DNA of 64,000 nucleotides from Cordylochernes scorpioides (GCA_030710605.1 CP092870.1:13081991-13145990), one strand, 5' to 3'; shown: positions 43,337-55,190, counted from the first letter of the stretch. Numbers and translations are program-made. Notes: generated by a model from the letters alone, not told the origin.

Positions 43337-44500
43337 TGTTCTGACAGGGAAACATATATGGAAAAGGAAACAGACAGACGGTTCAACAATATTGGTACCA
43401 ACATATCTTTGCTTCAAATTGAATTCTAGCCGTTATTAGTTGAATATTTGATTCTGTGCCTGAAGAGTGAACTAATCTACATAGCCATTTATCTCAGTGA
43501 ACACTAAATATCTTAGTATCGGATTTATAATTAATATATAAGAACAAAACTTTCCCTATAAAACAACTTTTATCCAATTGATTTCAGAAGTGACCGTAAA
43601 TTATTAGAGTTTCCATCCTGCGGACAATAAAAGAAAGCTCGGTGGTCATAAAGTGGTCTGGGACGTGTTCGAATGTAAATATTTGCTGGCCAACAAGAAG
43701 TTATTAAATATCGAAAAATCAATAAACTGTATCGGACTAGAGAAGGAACTGACAAGCAGCCACCTTTGTTTGGGGAGTTTGATTAATCTTCTTCTTCCCT
43801 CCCTGCCCACAATGTCGGAAAATTGAAAGTCGCCCAATTATACTGGTCGAACACCCACACTGACCTATCCTCAACCAATTTATCCAAAGTTGATTTTCCT
43901 TCTAACTCACGGCAATCGTAAAATTACCAGAAATTATGGATACGTGCGATATATAAGTAGAACAGGTCAATTTGAAGTAATAATAAACAGGAGATTGGAT
44001 TATAAAAATATATATGTTGTAATATATTTTAATATATACTTGATATCCATATGTAATATAGTTATAGTATAACACAGCCTAAATTGTAGACATAATCCAA
44101 CTCGCCAGTTTTGGGCCATCATGTAACATAAAACGGAATAATAAAGTTTGAGAAATAGCCGGCGCCCAGACAGGAGAAAGGTCTCCGATTACACAGTCGG
44201 TCTGAAAAACATTTTAGGATTACCGACACTTTCCCTCTGGCTCTAGAATAGATCAGACCTCCTCGAACGGCGCTGGCCGCTTTCTCTGATATGACATCCA
44301 ACATGCCTCGTCCTTTGTGTTAACCCTTTGACACTTGAAACCACTCTAACCATTATAGATTCCAAGACTGCATCTAACCAACCTGCCTACCACGACAATC
44401 AGGAGACAGGAAAACATACATCACTACAGTCATCCGACAAGATAAACTCATCACGACATATATACGTTTTTATTTTTCATCACACATAATATTATATTTT
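43337..44500. other. No gene; two GC-moderate patches
   Basis: 43560-43860 and 44100-44320 rise in GC and hold 60-codon frames on minus without domains. 'gaaatagccggcgcccagac' and 'cctcgaacggcgctggccgc' look conserved-element-like. Confidence 0.3.
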
Positions 44501-44504
44501 TAAA

Positions 44505-44600
44505 AGGCATATTCTGGAGTATTTTAGATGGCAGAGCGTCATCTAGTACCACAAAAATCACTAAACGTTGATTCAAGTTTGTTCTATGATATTTGGCTAA
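44505..44600 (+). repeat. Family M fragment
   Basis: 'aaaaggcatattctggag', 'gatggcagagcgtcatctag' and 'ctaaacgttgattcaag' match 50195 and 61870. Confidence 0.6.
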
Positions 44601-45339
44601 CCTATTTTCCTGATAAATCAAGAAAAGCTAATCATAAACGCTCTCTGGCTGTTTGCTCTTGTCAGCGTGATACAATCTGTACCTCAATGACCTAAATATG
44701 ATCCAAGAGGCTTGGTGAAATAGAAATAAATAGGTATTTATGGCCATATTTGCCTAAATACACTGAACATGTGAATATAGGGAAAAATATTGTTAGGTGT
44801 TGATATTAAAAACAAAAAAGGTATATCTTTATCCACCACATGAATAATACATATCAAAATATTTTCAATTTTTGGAATAAAAATTCTTAAAATGTAAATT
44901 CACTTTATAATAATAATCAATGTGGTGTGTGGCCTATATACCGGGTGACCATCATCAATCACGTGACCTGATTTAATCATACTGTGAATATTTTGTTGAA
45001 GGACTCTGTTTGGATAATGTAGCGAAGAAATAAGCTACCTGTGGTCAAATATCAATTTCTCTTATTTTACCTCCTTGGTAATTCCATAGGTGGGTGTCAT
45101 TTAACATCCGACACAACAGAAAACTTCCAAAATTTCAAATCTTTATTATTTGGGCTTTCTTCTCTTCACAAAGAATAACACAGTCTTAAAAATAAAATGA
45201 AAAATATACTAAAATATAATAATATTCGTTTTTTAAAATAAATTCTCAAATAATATCACAGATATATATCAACCTCTTCTATTATATTCATTAAAATTAT
45301 TTACATTGAGAATAATCGTTTTAAAAATAATCAATCCAT
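44601..45339. other. AT-rich spacer
   Basis: No coding frame. 'ccgggtgaccatcatcaatc' at 44941 is the only GC-rich patch. Confidence 0.4.
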
Positions 45340-45575
45340 GAAAAATCTTTAATTAAAAAGGCATATATTTGATCAAAAAATAATTTATTTCACCAATTTA
45401 ATATTTAATATTTTTAAAACTTAATTCTGTTGACGTTATGTGGCGCTGAGTTTGTTGTTGACACGCATTAAATATATTATAATACCTTGATAAAGGTTGG
45501 CGTTCAGCCAACTAAAATATTAGTAAAATAAATGATATTTTGATCCAATATATGCCTTTTTAATTAATTGAGAAT
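45340..45575. repeat. Family J element with one full arm
   Basis: The left outer end 'aaaggcatatatttgatcaa' is followed by a shortened left arm. The right arm is complete ('ttgacgttatgtggcgctga', 'cttgataaaggttggcgttc', 'gatccaatatatgccttttt'). Confidence 0.75.
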
Positions 45576-45878
45576 AATGTTTTGTATTATTCTGATATAT
45601 TACTCTTTGTTAAACAATATTCTCATTCTAAATAAAAATATTGTATACTATTGTTACAAACAAATTATTGTGAATACTCTCTATTGTTAGTTTATCAACT
45701 AAAATATTTGACTACATCATTTCTCCTTACCATTCTTGTAGATCATCTCTTGTAAATTTATCACGATTTTGCTCTATATAGATTTTGTTAATAAATTATT
45801 GATAATTTTTGAATACCTTTATTATCTATGGTGACAATATAGTATTAATAAATTTATTCTCAAGCGGTGTTAATTCTA

Positions 45879-46428
45879 TTGTTGTTCCAAAAGTTCGTGT
45901 ATTCCCTTAAACTTTGTTTATCTTATTACTTGTCGAATAATATTATTACGACAAATACATAATAACAGATGGCACACTAGTGTATCGTAATATAAATGTT
46001 CTAATAAAAGACTCAATTTGATATTTGCGGAAGAGCGATTGCTCGATGCATATTATATATTTATAATTGTATTAATCAAATATCCATTCCAAGAGTCTAG
46101 CAACAGTATCATTATAAAAGGAAGATCGAAAAATGTAATATAACAGCGGTATGGTAGATTAAACTGGCGAAATCGCTGGGAGGGTTCACCACTGATGAGC
46201 CAGGCCCCTACTTTAATTTTTCCATTGCAGTAAGAGCAGTAGAAATTGTTTAATTTCAAAAAGAATCTTACGCATCTAAAATAGTTCTAATTTTCACAAA
46301 ATACATAATAAAACATAATACAAGTAAAATTACTTTATACATAATACAAAGACATTATCCATAACGGCGAATTAGATTGGTATTTCAATTTTTTGCAAGT
46401 GTTTACGAACCTTTGGGACAACCTTGTA
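45879..46428. mobile_element. Long family H MITE carrying a nested family K copy
   Basis: The ends GTTGTTCCAAAAGTTCG and CGAACCTTTGGGACAACCTT are inverted. Sub-terminal sequence on both sides matches the 12386 element in inverted orientation. The 170-bp family K arm at 46131-46300 sits inside. Confidence 0.65.
46131..46300 (+). repeat. Family K single arm, nested
   Basis: 'actggcgaaatcgctgggag', 'ggttcaccactgatgagcca' and 'gtaagagcagtagaaattg', then 'cttacgcatctaaaatag', as in 25255. Confidence 0.8.
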
Positions 46429-46734
46429 GCAAATCTCACAAAACAATTGAATTAAGAGCCTCCAATGAAATTAGCATTTGAAGTCCTGAACATGTCAATT
46501 TCCACCTTTTTATCTCTTCCTCTCCCTCTATTCAAAGTTTCCCTGTAAAATACTTATTAACATTTGAAAGTGAGGGAGGTTCTATAGCAGCCGAATGTCA
46601 TTAAAAGCTGCTTCTAATCTATCATTAGTTGGTTTGATGAATAAATCTCCTTCAGAGAATTTATCTGAAATCTCTTCTAACACAGGAGGAATAATACATT
46701 TAATAATTAAATAAGACAACAGGTTTCTCTGGAT
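46429..46734. other. No feature recognised
   Basis: A pyrimidine-rich run 'cctttttatctcttcctctc' near 46510, then mixed sequence. No exon boundary follows in a usable frame. Confidence 0.35.
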
Positions 46735-46815
46735 ATGACTTTCTTTTTATGTTTATTGCAATCTCAAACTTTCAGGCATTACTACCCATCTACTGGAGTA
46801 CAACATTGAACAATA
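46735..46815 (-). repeat. Family F short repeat
   Basis: 'gcaatctcaaactttcaggc' then 'attactacccatctactgg', the reverse orientation of 4855. Confidence 0.6.
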
Positions 46816-46894
46816 ATAAAACGCCGTTAGATACTAACTAAATTTATATATATATTATCGGAATTAATAAATAAATATATATATATTTATTTAT

Positions 46895-46981
46895 TCCTAT
46901 AGATGGCGCACGATCAGGAAATGCTCTTTCACTCAATTTATCTACGTGATCCAAGTACAAATTCACTTTGTACTATTTTTA

Positions 46982-47015
<34 letters not shown>

Positions 47016-47020
47016 TACAT
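46895..47020. repeat. Family G fragment and CA/TA microsatellite
   Basis: 'cctatagatggcgcacgatc' … 'tcactttgtactattttta' matches one arm of family G. It runs into (CA)n(TA)n at about 46981-47015. Confidence 0.6.
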
Positions 47021-47565
47021 TTTTAAAAAAAGATGGGATTTCTGTTGTATTTTCTATTGGTGTATGTTTTTCAGTGGTATGTTCTATATACTGTGGTTGT
47101 ATTCCATAGTATAAGAATTTAGGAGTAAAGCCTGTTATGGAAGAAGGCTGCTTGTAGCTAGAAACTGCTGGAGATGGAAGGGAGAAGGCTGCTTGGAACT
47201 TCTTGAGATTATGCTATGGTGGTGCAGTCGTGGCTATAATATTGAAAGGATAATGGTTTTGATCAGATATTGCTTTATTGAGCTGAGAAATGAATTCATA
47301 TTAAAAACATAATTTTGTACAAGTACAGCCTGGCTTAAGGCGTAAGAATAAAAAATGAAAAGATTATTTACATAATTACAAAGTTTTGGGTCGGCCAACG
47401 GGGAAGAACAACAATGTGATTTTATATGGGAAGCATGACCTCTGGCGGTCGATTAAAACAGAGTATTTATATCTATGAAATTATAACTTTTTAAATAAAA
47501 TAATATTTTAACATATAACATTTTTAAATAAAATATTTCAATATAACATATATATATTAAATATA
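47021..47565. other. No gene recognised
   Basis: A short direct repeat of 'gaaggctgcttg' near 47143 and 47185 is the only structure noticed. Confidence 0.4.
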
Positions 47566-48275
47566 TCTATATTAATAAAATGGAAATTTCATAAGTGGAC
47601 ATCACTAAACACTTTCGTTACAATGCATCAATTTCAACCAAATTTTCAACATTTATGTAAAACGAGATGGAGCAGGTTTTGCTTAACATCAAAATATATT
47701 TCCTAACATTAACATGCGTAACTTCGCTTTTATCGATTAAATACAAAAAAAATCAACAGAGTTAATTTTATTTATATATAAATACAAAATTAAATTTCAA
47801 CAGAGTTAATTTTTTTCACATACTAGCTAATAATCTCAATCTAAAAAATATTCAAAACAAGCAATTTTAAGATAACACCATATGTAAAACAGTCGGCCAA
47901 GAAAACAACAACGATATTACATCTTTCTCACATATTCACACACAATCTTGATTAATAATTAAAACTAATCTTTAACATTATTTATTATACTTCAACTTTT
48001 ATTTCTACATTTGTTTTTAAATACCCTATTGTTTTATCATGTTTCTAATTTCGCCTAACAAATATACAAATTTATAGTGACCAACATATGCAAATTTTAT
48101 CTTTGTTTTTATTTAACTTGATATCGTAAACATAACATCCATTGTAAGCATTTTTCTGTTCACCTTCCGTGGTTTCTCTTTTCTCTGATAGTTTTTAGGT
48201 GTAGTATATTTTCTTATTACTAGACTACAAACATTCCCTCGAGATAAACCTGGGCGAAGCCGGGTACATCCGCTA

Positions 48276-48276
<1 letters not shown>
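47566..48276 (+). mobile_element. Non-autonomous Helitron, complete, 711 bp
   Basis: It begins A|TCTATATTAATAAAATGG and ends CTAG|T. The hairpin ACCTGG-GCGAAG-CCGGGT lies 9 bases before the end. A (TA)n run of about 40 bp follows directly. The first 300 bp match 3850-3556 in reverse. No ORF. Confidence 0.85.
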
Positions 48277-48317
<41 letters not shown>

Positions 48318-48373
48318 CTGGAATTTACATGTTACTTGATGGTAAATTATTTTATTGAGTTAATTTGTATATG

Positions 48374-49704
48374 TAAAAGGTGTGTCCAATAAATAAAGAG
48401 ACTCGTTAAAAATAAAGAAAAAATAGAAAGATTAAAAACATTTTATTAGTATTTTTCAAAATAGTCCCCTCCCGCATCTATACATAATTTCCATCTCTTC
48501 TCCCATGATTCAAAACATTTAGAAAAGGCATCTTTCGGGATGTTCTTCAAGACCTTTTTCGAATTTGCTATGATGGACTCTCTAGTGTCAAATCTCCTTC
48601 CTTTTAGAGCCATTTTGAGTTTTGGAAAGAGAAAAAAAATCATTTGGAGCTAGATCTGGGGAATAGGGAGGTTGTGTTGAAGTAGTTGGATGCCGTGTTT
48701 AGCCAAATAAGTCAGTACAGATGTAGCGATGTGTGGTGGTGCATTATCATGATGGATAATCCAATTTTTGGAACTCCACACTTCACTTCTTTTCAGACGA
48801 ATTGATTCACGTACACGTCTCATAATTTTTAAATAAGACTCCTTATTTTTTTATTGTTTGACCTTCCTCTAGATATTCATAATGCACAATTCTCTTTATG
48901 TCAAAGAACGTGACCAATAAGACTTTGTTTTTTGACTTGCAAAGTCGGGATTTCTTCGTTCTTGGTTAATCTTTTCCTTTCCACTCCATGGATTGGCGTT
49001 TTGTTTCCGGGTCATGCCCGTAAACCCATGTCCCGTCTCCAGTTATTACTTTTCCCTTCCAATTAGGGTTTTCTTCCACTATTTCAAGTATTTTTTGGCA
49101 ATTTCAACGCGTTCTCTTTTTGTTTGTTTGTATGCATTTTAGGGACAAATTTTGAAGGTGTCTTCTTTAACTGCAAGTCTTCTTTAATTATCAATCCCAA
49201 TAATGATTTTAATATCCCTGTTTCTTCCTCAATGTCCCGTTACCCTATTTGTGGATTTTCTTTTATCAAATTTGAAATTTGGCTCACCTTTTCAGGATTC
49301 CTGTGCAGAATTGGACGTCCAACACGCTTCTCGTCTTTCACCGATTCCATTCCATTTTTAAATCGTGAAAACCATCTAAATGTGGTGGGCTTATTTACAT
49401 TTTTATTTCCAAATGCCATTTTCAACAAATCTAAAGTTTCTGAAGCCGATTTTTCAATTTTGTAGCAAAATATAATACAAATTCGTTGTTCAAAATTTCT
49501 ATCCATTACAAATTAGAAGTTGTTATGCAAGGCGTTCTTTTTACAAGCTTACAATTTATCGAATGCGCACGCAATAACATGATGTGATATACCGCAGTGT
49601 AGCTGAGAAGCTTTATATTTTTTTTAATAGACTTTTAAAAAAATTATAATTTCATTTTTTCCTTGTTTTTGACCAGTTTAATTATTTATTGGACAGACCT
49701 TGTA
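48374..49704 (-). mobile_element. Mariner element, strongly decayed
   Basis: The left end 'taaaaggtgtgtccaataaa' and the complement of the right end 'tacaaggtctgtccaataaa' are matching repeats with TA, 1331 bp apart. Confidence 0.85.
48446..49506 (-). pseudogene. Mariner transposase, inactivated
   Basis: The N-terminus MDRNFEQRICIIFCYK (49506 down) includes RVGRP. The middle segment, read across several stops and shifts, shows GDGTWVYGHDPETKRQS (Glu after the first Asp changed to Gly), YEYLEEGQT and PPYSPDLAPNDFF. The C-terminus CIDAGGDYFEKY ends at 48446. At least five lesions are present. Confidence 0.85.
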
Positions 49705-49990
49705 TATTAACTATTGTTTATTCTATCTTAGATATTATCATATTGGACAATATTTGATTAATTATTTTGAATTTATATTATTATGTCCTCTATTATTCAT
49801 AAAATTCTATTGAACTTTTTATTCTATTAAATATTATTGGGATATATTATGTCTATTTTTATGCCATTTTTTTTAAGTAATGTTTTCTATTTATCATTAA
49901 AATGTTTATGTTCAAAAATCGAATGAAAAAACAATATTGCGTATCTTCTTTTCTTTTTTTTTTTTTGATATTTCAATCAATGAAGTCCTT
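49705..49990. other. AT-rich spacer
   Basis: Long T-runs. No recognisable element. Confidence 0.4.
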
Positions 49991-49991
49991 C

Positions 49992-50066
49992 TACTGGAAA
50001 AACAATGTCAAGTGGAGAAATGTTTTCACTGTTTGTGTTTCTCCACTTGACATTGCTAAGCCAGTT
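49992..50066 (+). other. Hairpin with 18-bp perfect stem
   Basis: CAATGTCAAGTGGAGAAA (50003-50020) pairs with TTTCTCCACTTGACATTG (50038-50055) around a 17-nt loop. After a 5-by-5 internal loop, ACTGG/CCAGT pairs again. The shape and size resemble a microRNA precursor. A chance foldback of repeat sequence is equally possible. Confidence 0.4.
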
Positions 50067-50194
50067 GAAGAGCTTCGTTTCTCGAAATATAGAAAAAGAA
50101 CCTTTATTGTTAAGTTTTCAATTAATTTCGATATAATTCTGAACAATTTCACTTGAAGAAAATTCGAAAAAATATATATATTAAAATCAAAAAG

Positions 50195-50270
50195 GCAGAG
50201 CGACATCAAGTGGAACAGAAATCAACTAAACATTGATTTAGCCTGTTCCCAGATATTTGGCTCCAACCCA
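50195..50270 (+). repeat. Family M fragment
   Basis: 'ggcagagcgacatcaagtgg' then 'aacagaaatcaactaaac' and 'ttgatttagcctgttccc'. Confidence 0.6.
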
Positions 50271-50607
50271 TAAATATATATAAATTTAATAAAAACGTAT
50301 AAATAAAATATATTTAAAACACTGATTCATTTAATTTTTATGATATTGCACATCTCAATGTAATATTAATTCATTTTTCTAGAATAATTTCTTAACATAA
50401 TCTATAATTAGTAAGGCTAACTCAAATTTATGAAAAGTTATATTGATTTATGAAGAGACTGAATCTCATAATTAAAATTCTATATTTTTTTATTTCATGA
50501 GGTCAACAGTATGAATTTATTCATGGAAAAGAATATGGAATAAAAGGGTCCAAAACATCTGATAAACAATTCAATTACTGCGCAATGGCCGTGTCATTTT
50601 CCATTTA

Positions 50608-50735
50608 GGTGATCAGAATTGGCCACCAGATCATGCGATTTAACTTCGTTGGACTTTTTATTTGAAAGGTTTATAAGTCTGAGGTGTATTCCAACATCAT
50701 TAGCACGCCTTGGAGGAAAATAATGAGCGCTGTAT
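50608..50735 (+). pseudogene. Degenerate transposase tail
   Basis: One frame reads RSCDLTSLDFLFERF after a TGGCCACCA preceding it. This recalls the WPPRSCDLTPLDYFLWG box of DDE-type transposases common in arthropods, with frameshifts before and after. Only this patch of about 40 codons survives. Confidence 0.5.
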
Positions 50736-50913
50736 CAACGAAATTCAGCCACAATGAGGTAAAACGTCATTTGAAAATTTCAGCAAAAGAGTACGTAGGT
50801 ACTATAAAAGCTTCGGAGGATATTTATCCGACTTTAATTTATACATAATCATAAACATAGAAAGTTTACGCGCCACGATATTTTATAATTATAAAAGTAA
50901 TTAGTAACTATCA

Positions 50914-51630
50914 CATCGATATATATATAGTCCTTTATATTCCCAGGTAGAGAGCTCCCAAGTTCTATCAACATCGTGAAAGAGCTAGTAATTATATCAC
51001 CGATATATATCTAGAGCTTTACATTCCTAGATATAAGGCCCCCAAGTTCTAACAACATCGTGGAGAGAATTAGTTGTAACTATGACACCGATATATGTCT
51101 AGATACCCACACTTCCAGGTACAAGGCCCCCAAGTTCTATCATCATCGTTAAAGAGCTAGTAGCTATCTCACCGATATATATCTAGTCCTTTACATATCC
51201 AGCTACAAGGCCCCCAAGTTCTATCATCATCGTTAAAGAGCTAGTAGCTATCTCACCGATATATATCTAGTCCTTTACATTTCAAGATATAAGACCCCAA
51301 GTTTTAACAACATCGTGGAAAGAATTAGTTGTAACTATGACACCGATATATGTCTAGATACCCACCCTTCCAGGAACAAGGCCCACAAGTTCTATCATCA
51401 TCGAGAAAGAGCTAGTAATTATCACACCGATATATATCTAAACCTTTACATTCCCAGCTAGAAGGCTCCCAAGTTTTATCAACAACGTGAGGAGAACTAA
51501 TTGTAATTCAAACACCGATATATACCTAGATATCCACACTTCCATGTACAAGTCTATCCAAGTTCTAACGACATCTCCGATGATCTCTACCAGAGAAGCC
51601 GCAGTCTCTATCGCTCCGATATCTCCACAC
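50914..51630. repeat. Minisatellite, 84-88 bp unit, about 8 copies
   Basis: 'cgatatat' recurs at 50917, 51001, 51089, 51173, 51257, 51344, 51428 and 51516. Each unit holds 'aaggcccccaagttctatca', 'catcgtgaaagagctagtag' and 'ctagtcctttacattcc'. It borders on a GC-richer island. Confidence 0.9.
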
Positions 51631-51810
51631 TTCCAGGGATTGAGCCACAAAAAGTCCGCCGTAATTAGAATTCTATGGCGGCAGCGCCTTTAATTGTCTT
51701 TTGATAGGATGGATCGATAGAAGGTGGGATTAGCGCTTTCCCGTAAGTCCGGGGACTCTCAGGACTTCCTTATCACCCCGATACTTCTTCCCGATCACTC
51801 CATTGAGGGA
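51631..51810. other. GC-richer island next to minisatellite
   Basis: 'ctatggcggcagcgccttta' and 'cttcctatcgatcca'-type sequence, then 'gtccggggactctcaggac'. The last minisatellite unit grades into it. No open frame. Confidence 0.35.
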
Positions 51811-52759
51811 ATCTCCCTTCTTAGCGTTTGTGTCCAGGATCAAGATCTTCTTTACAATTTACACAATAGAATTGTCCCTCTATTTCTCATAGTTTAACTA
51901 CTTTAACGATTTATTTGTTTTTATGTTAATTATTTCGCATTATTTTCAATGTGTATATTGTATGTTCTACAAATCAATCTTCAAATTATTTCTACCTTTT
52001 CATGAGGGCAAAGGATATATTGAGTTGGGATTATGCAGATATAATGTAAAACTCTATCATTTTCTCAATTTAAGCGGTAAATATAGCAGCATGATAATTT
52101 TTCTTGATTAATGTGTTTGTGCGATAGTATAGGATGAGAGAAACTGCGGTTGAAATAACTTGATTGGTGATTTATTAGACACGCGACAAAATAAGCAAGT
52201 AGAACTAAATTGGTCTATCTGAAGACAAGTCCTTGCGAGATGAAGTAACAGACAAAGATGAGTGAGGAAAGAACAAAAATGGAAGTAGCAGCCTCGGTCC
52301 ACGGCGGATCTCCCAGCTGTCCAAACCTCGCTATGTTAGCTCACAGCTGTCTTGTTTATCTCAATACTTACTACACTCATGGACACTCTTGTAATCGATT
52401 TTTAGCATACTTATAGTGCACGTAGAAATCTAATATTTAGTACACTTGTTAGAACTAATGACAAGTTGACAAATTTTCAGACTTCGGGGTTGTCAGATCA
52501 TATTAGATCCTTACCTCTTAGAGAAGAGGTGAAAATATAACAAACATATATAAAAATCGCTAATCACTTGCTACATATTAAATCACATTAGGTTTTAAAG
52601 TCATGATGATCGTCCCTCGCCCTTTTATTTTCACTCAGATACATCTAGTTGCTCAATGACAGAAGATATATATTTTTTATTTTTCCCTTTTTATTGCATT
52701 TAAATAAAAGTTTCTTTTTAAATATATTTTTATTTAATAATTATTTGAGTCAATTTTTT
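51811..52759. other. No gene recognised
   Basis: A 62-codon plus frame and a 64-codon minus frame lack domains. 'ctacactcatggacactctt' at 52371 looks like an isolated family E terminus. Confidence 0.35.
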
Positions 52760-52879
52760 CACATTTATCGTGTATTTCCAATAAAGGTCAATGTGTATCA
52801 AATATCTTTCAGAATTATTGTCTGAATCCCGAAATATATGATAAAGGTACATATTCCTCAAGTTTTATCTATGAGTATA
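52760..52879 (-). repeat. MITE family E, half element
   Basis: 'gtgtatcaaatatctttcag' to 'tcctcaagttttatctatga' covers the right half of the family. The left half is replaced by unrelated sequence up to 52372. Confidence 0.6.
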
Positions 52880-54469
52880 TATATCGCACATGGTATGATA
52901 TACCTTTTGATATTTCTCAAACCTTCAAAGAGTTATTATTGAAAAGTGAAGATCGCTTCTATGAAAATATTATTTTAAATCGGGCAAAGTTGTATGGTAG
53001 GTTAAGCCTTTCCATCTAAGTGTGGAATATTGTTCACTAAATAAAACCTAAAACCGAGTAATTTTATTTCTTTTCTCTCAGAGAAATTCCAGCAACAAAT
53101 TATTTGGAGTTATTTTTTTAGAAGGTTCAACACATTGCTAAAGTTAAAAATAAATAACCTGAGTAAATAGAAAGGTACATTGTGAACCCAGGAAGTGACA
53201 ATTTAATTGATGTTGGTGGACTTCCAACAGAAGAGAAAGGGCCATTAGCACCAATGTGGTACCTACACGTCGTTCTAAATGTGTAGCCATCAAATAAAAC
53301 ATCGACTTACCTTTCTAGCTACTTCTTACCTAAAGACTCTCTCTAACTTCTCACTTTATCGGAATTTTTAAAATTTGTACTTCTTCAAAGTTAGTAATTC
53401 TAACGATATGATAAACTACTTATTACAAAAAAAAATAATAATAAAACGCTGCAAACTTTTGATTTACTTGATTAAAGGAAGTTTTCGGGTAAGTCTTTCT
53501 TTAGCTTAGCTTTAGTTTTAGCTATCAAAAACGTCTACTATTGATGTTTTAGCTGAAGAAGGGCTTTCTTGAAAGATGACTTCAATCAAATTTATGAAGA
53601 GTTGCATCATCTTATGATTTTTTTTTTTTTTGGTAATTTGTCGAAATTCGCAATCGTATAATATTGATATGGGAAACATTTAAATAGTTTGCTTAGTTAT
53701 TCCTCGAATTTCTGACCATCGCATGTGGTATATATGAAGAAGGAATCAATAGGCCTCAGTTTTAACAAAAAGATTTGAGAGAAACCGAGTAAAGATGGCT
53801 GGGTAGATAGATAACCAGTTAATAGAATGACATTTAAAAATTCATTGAGGGATCGAAATTTTAACGAACTTCGATATTTCGATTTAAAGTGACGTGATGC
53901 TTTAAAAATCTACTTTTCTAACTCTGAGGACAAGAATTCTTTCTTCATTAGGCCTTGAAACAGTGTACACTTCATAGAAGTCGGACCTTCCATCTTGGTT
54001 TGTGAATTTTTAAAATGGAATATGGGTCTTTGATGTAGTGGTAATTGTTTTAAGGCCAGTTGAATTGCTTTTTACCTGGAAACGAACAAATCAGAGTCTA
54101 ATATTGAGATACGTCGCGTAAAGACGAATTTTCGGGGTTTCAATAATAGTTCTGAAATTTTAATAAAATCTCGTTATGTAAATAGAAAGTCGTGTTCTCT
54201 ATGAAATTTTATCCAGGAATTTCAACACTACATGTTTTACTCTCTGGCTTTGGAGGATAAGAGAGTATTTATTCGCCAAAAGGTTGCTTATGAAAACACA
54301 ATTCGCCATATGTTTTATTAGCAAAAGTAGTGAAAAGCAGTACCAATGCATTGGATTTCAACAAATTTTGGAGAACAGCTCAGTCATAACGCGTAACACA
54401 GAAGAGAAACCCAATTTGAACGATTGATGTTATTCTTTACTTTCTGCAGATAACTTTGATGTTTCTTCT
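52880..54469. other. Unique sequence without recognised genes
   Basis: No frame above 60 codons and no splice-bounded frame found. Poly-T near 53620. Confidence 0.45.
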
Positions 54470-54540
54470 GTTCACCCATCTAGAAGAATCCTATATGGGA
54501 CGAGCGCCCTTAATAAAGGTTTTGTTGTTGTTATTATAGA
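54470..54540 (+). repeat. LINE 3' tail with (GTT)n
   Basis: 'cctatatgggacgagcgccc', 'ttaataaaggtttt' and GTTGTTGTT match the tail of the LINE at 40600. Confidence 0.7.
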
Positions 54541-54559
54541 TCAGCAGATAGTTAGTGAG

Positions 54560-54635
54560 ATATATATAAATATATATATATATATATATTAGTAGTAGTA
54601 TATTAGTATAATTAATATATTAATAGTATATTAGT
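54560..54635. repeat. TA-rich microsatellite
   Basis: (TA)n interrupted by 'agtagtagtat' and 'ttaatat' runs. Confidence 0.8.
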
Positions 54636-54667
54636 TACATGTGTGTTTTTTCTATATCAAATAATGC

Positions 54668-54792
54668 AACAGATTTCTGTAGATGCATTTCCTTTCATTT
54701 TTATTAACGGAATCTTAAGCTATCGGGAATTTCTGCCCAACTCGAGATTGCGTTAATAAAAATAAACTCATCTCCAGAAACCTGTTGCATTA
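54668..54792. repeat. Family F foldback
   Basis: 'caacagatttctgtagatg' at the left and 'tctccagaaacctgttg' at the right form the ends. 'ttattaacg' and 'cgttaataa' form the inner arms around the family core 'taagctatcgggaatttctg'. Confidence 0.65.
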
Positions 54793-54856
54793 TATAATTT
54801 ATATCGAAGAGATTTAAATCAATTGGTGTGTCCAATATGTAAATAGGATCACCCAC

Positions 54857-54926
54857 CTGAACTGCCCGGGGGGTAGACCGCATCACCTCCATCTGCAACA
54901 CGCACATCGTCGTCACCTTCATTTTA
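54857..54926 (-). CDS. Candidate host exon, 70 nt
   Basis: On minus, the acceptor 'atatttctctcag' has a good pyrimidine tract and the exon ends CAG before the strong donor GTGGGT. With one leading base it encodes KMKVTTMCVLQMEVMRSTP and then RAVQ, ending in phase 0. An ATG in a fair context (AAAATGAAG, 54922) could be the translation start. The family is unknown. Composition is much richer in GC than the flanks. Confidence 0.5.
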
Positions 54927-55097
54927 CTGAGAGAAATATTTTAAATTACACATCATTCATTATAATCGTTCATACATTAACGATATCAATATAGAAAACA
55001 AAACCGTTCTATTCTGTCACGTGGTAGAATCGTGTTAATTAGTGGTTTGTAAATATGTACAGTGTACTATAGGTAGAGAAAGATCGATCCTCCACTA

Positions 55098-55190
55098 GCA
55101 AGGTGCTAGAACTTTGTTTGGTTACTGGCACTTAGTGGCGAGGATGGACTTGTACAAATATTAGGGACCATTCAATGCAAATTTAGTTGA
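55098..55190 (-). repeat. SINE-C fragment, diverged
   Basis: 'aggtgctagaactttgtttg' then 'gttactggcacttagtgg' and 'ttagggaccattc' parallel the body of SINE-C at 32040-32115 with many changes. Confidence 0.5.
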
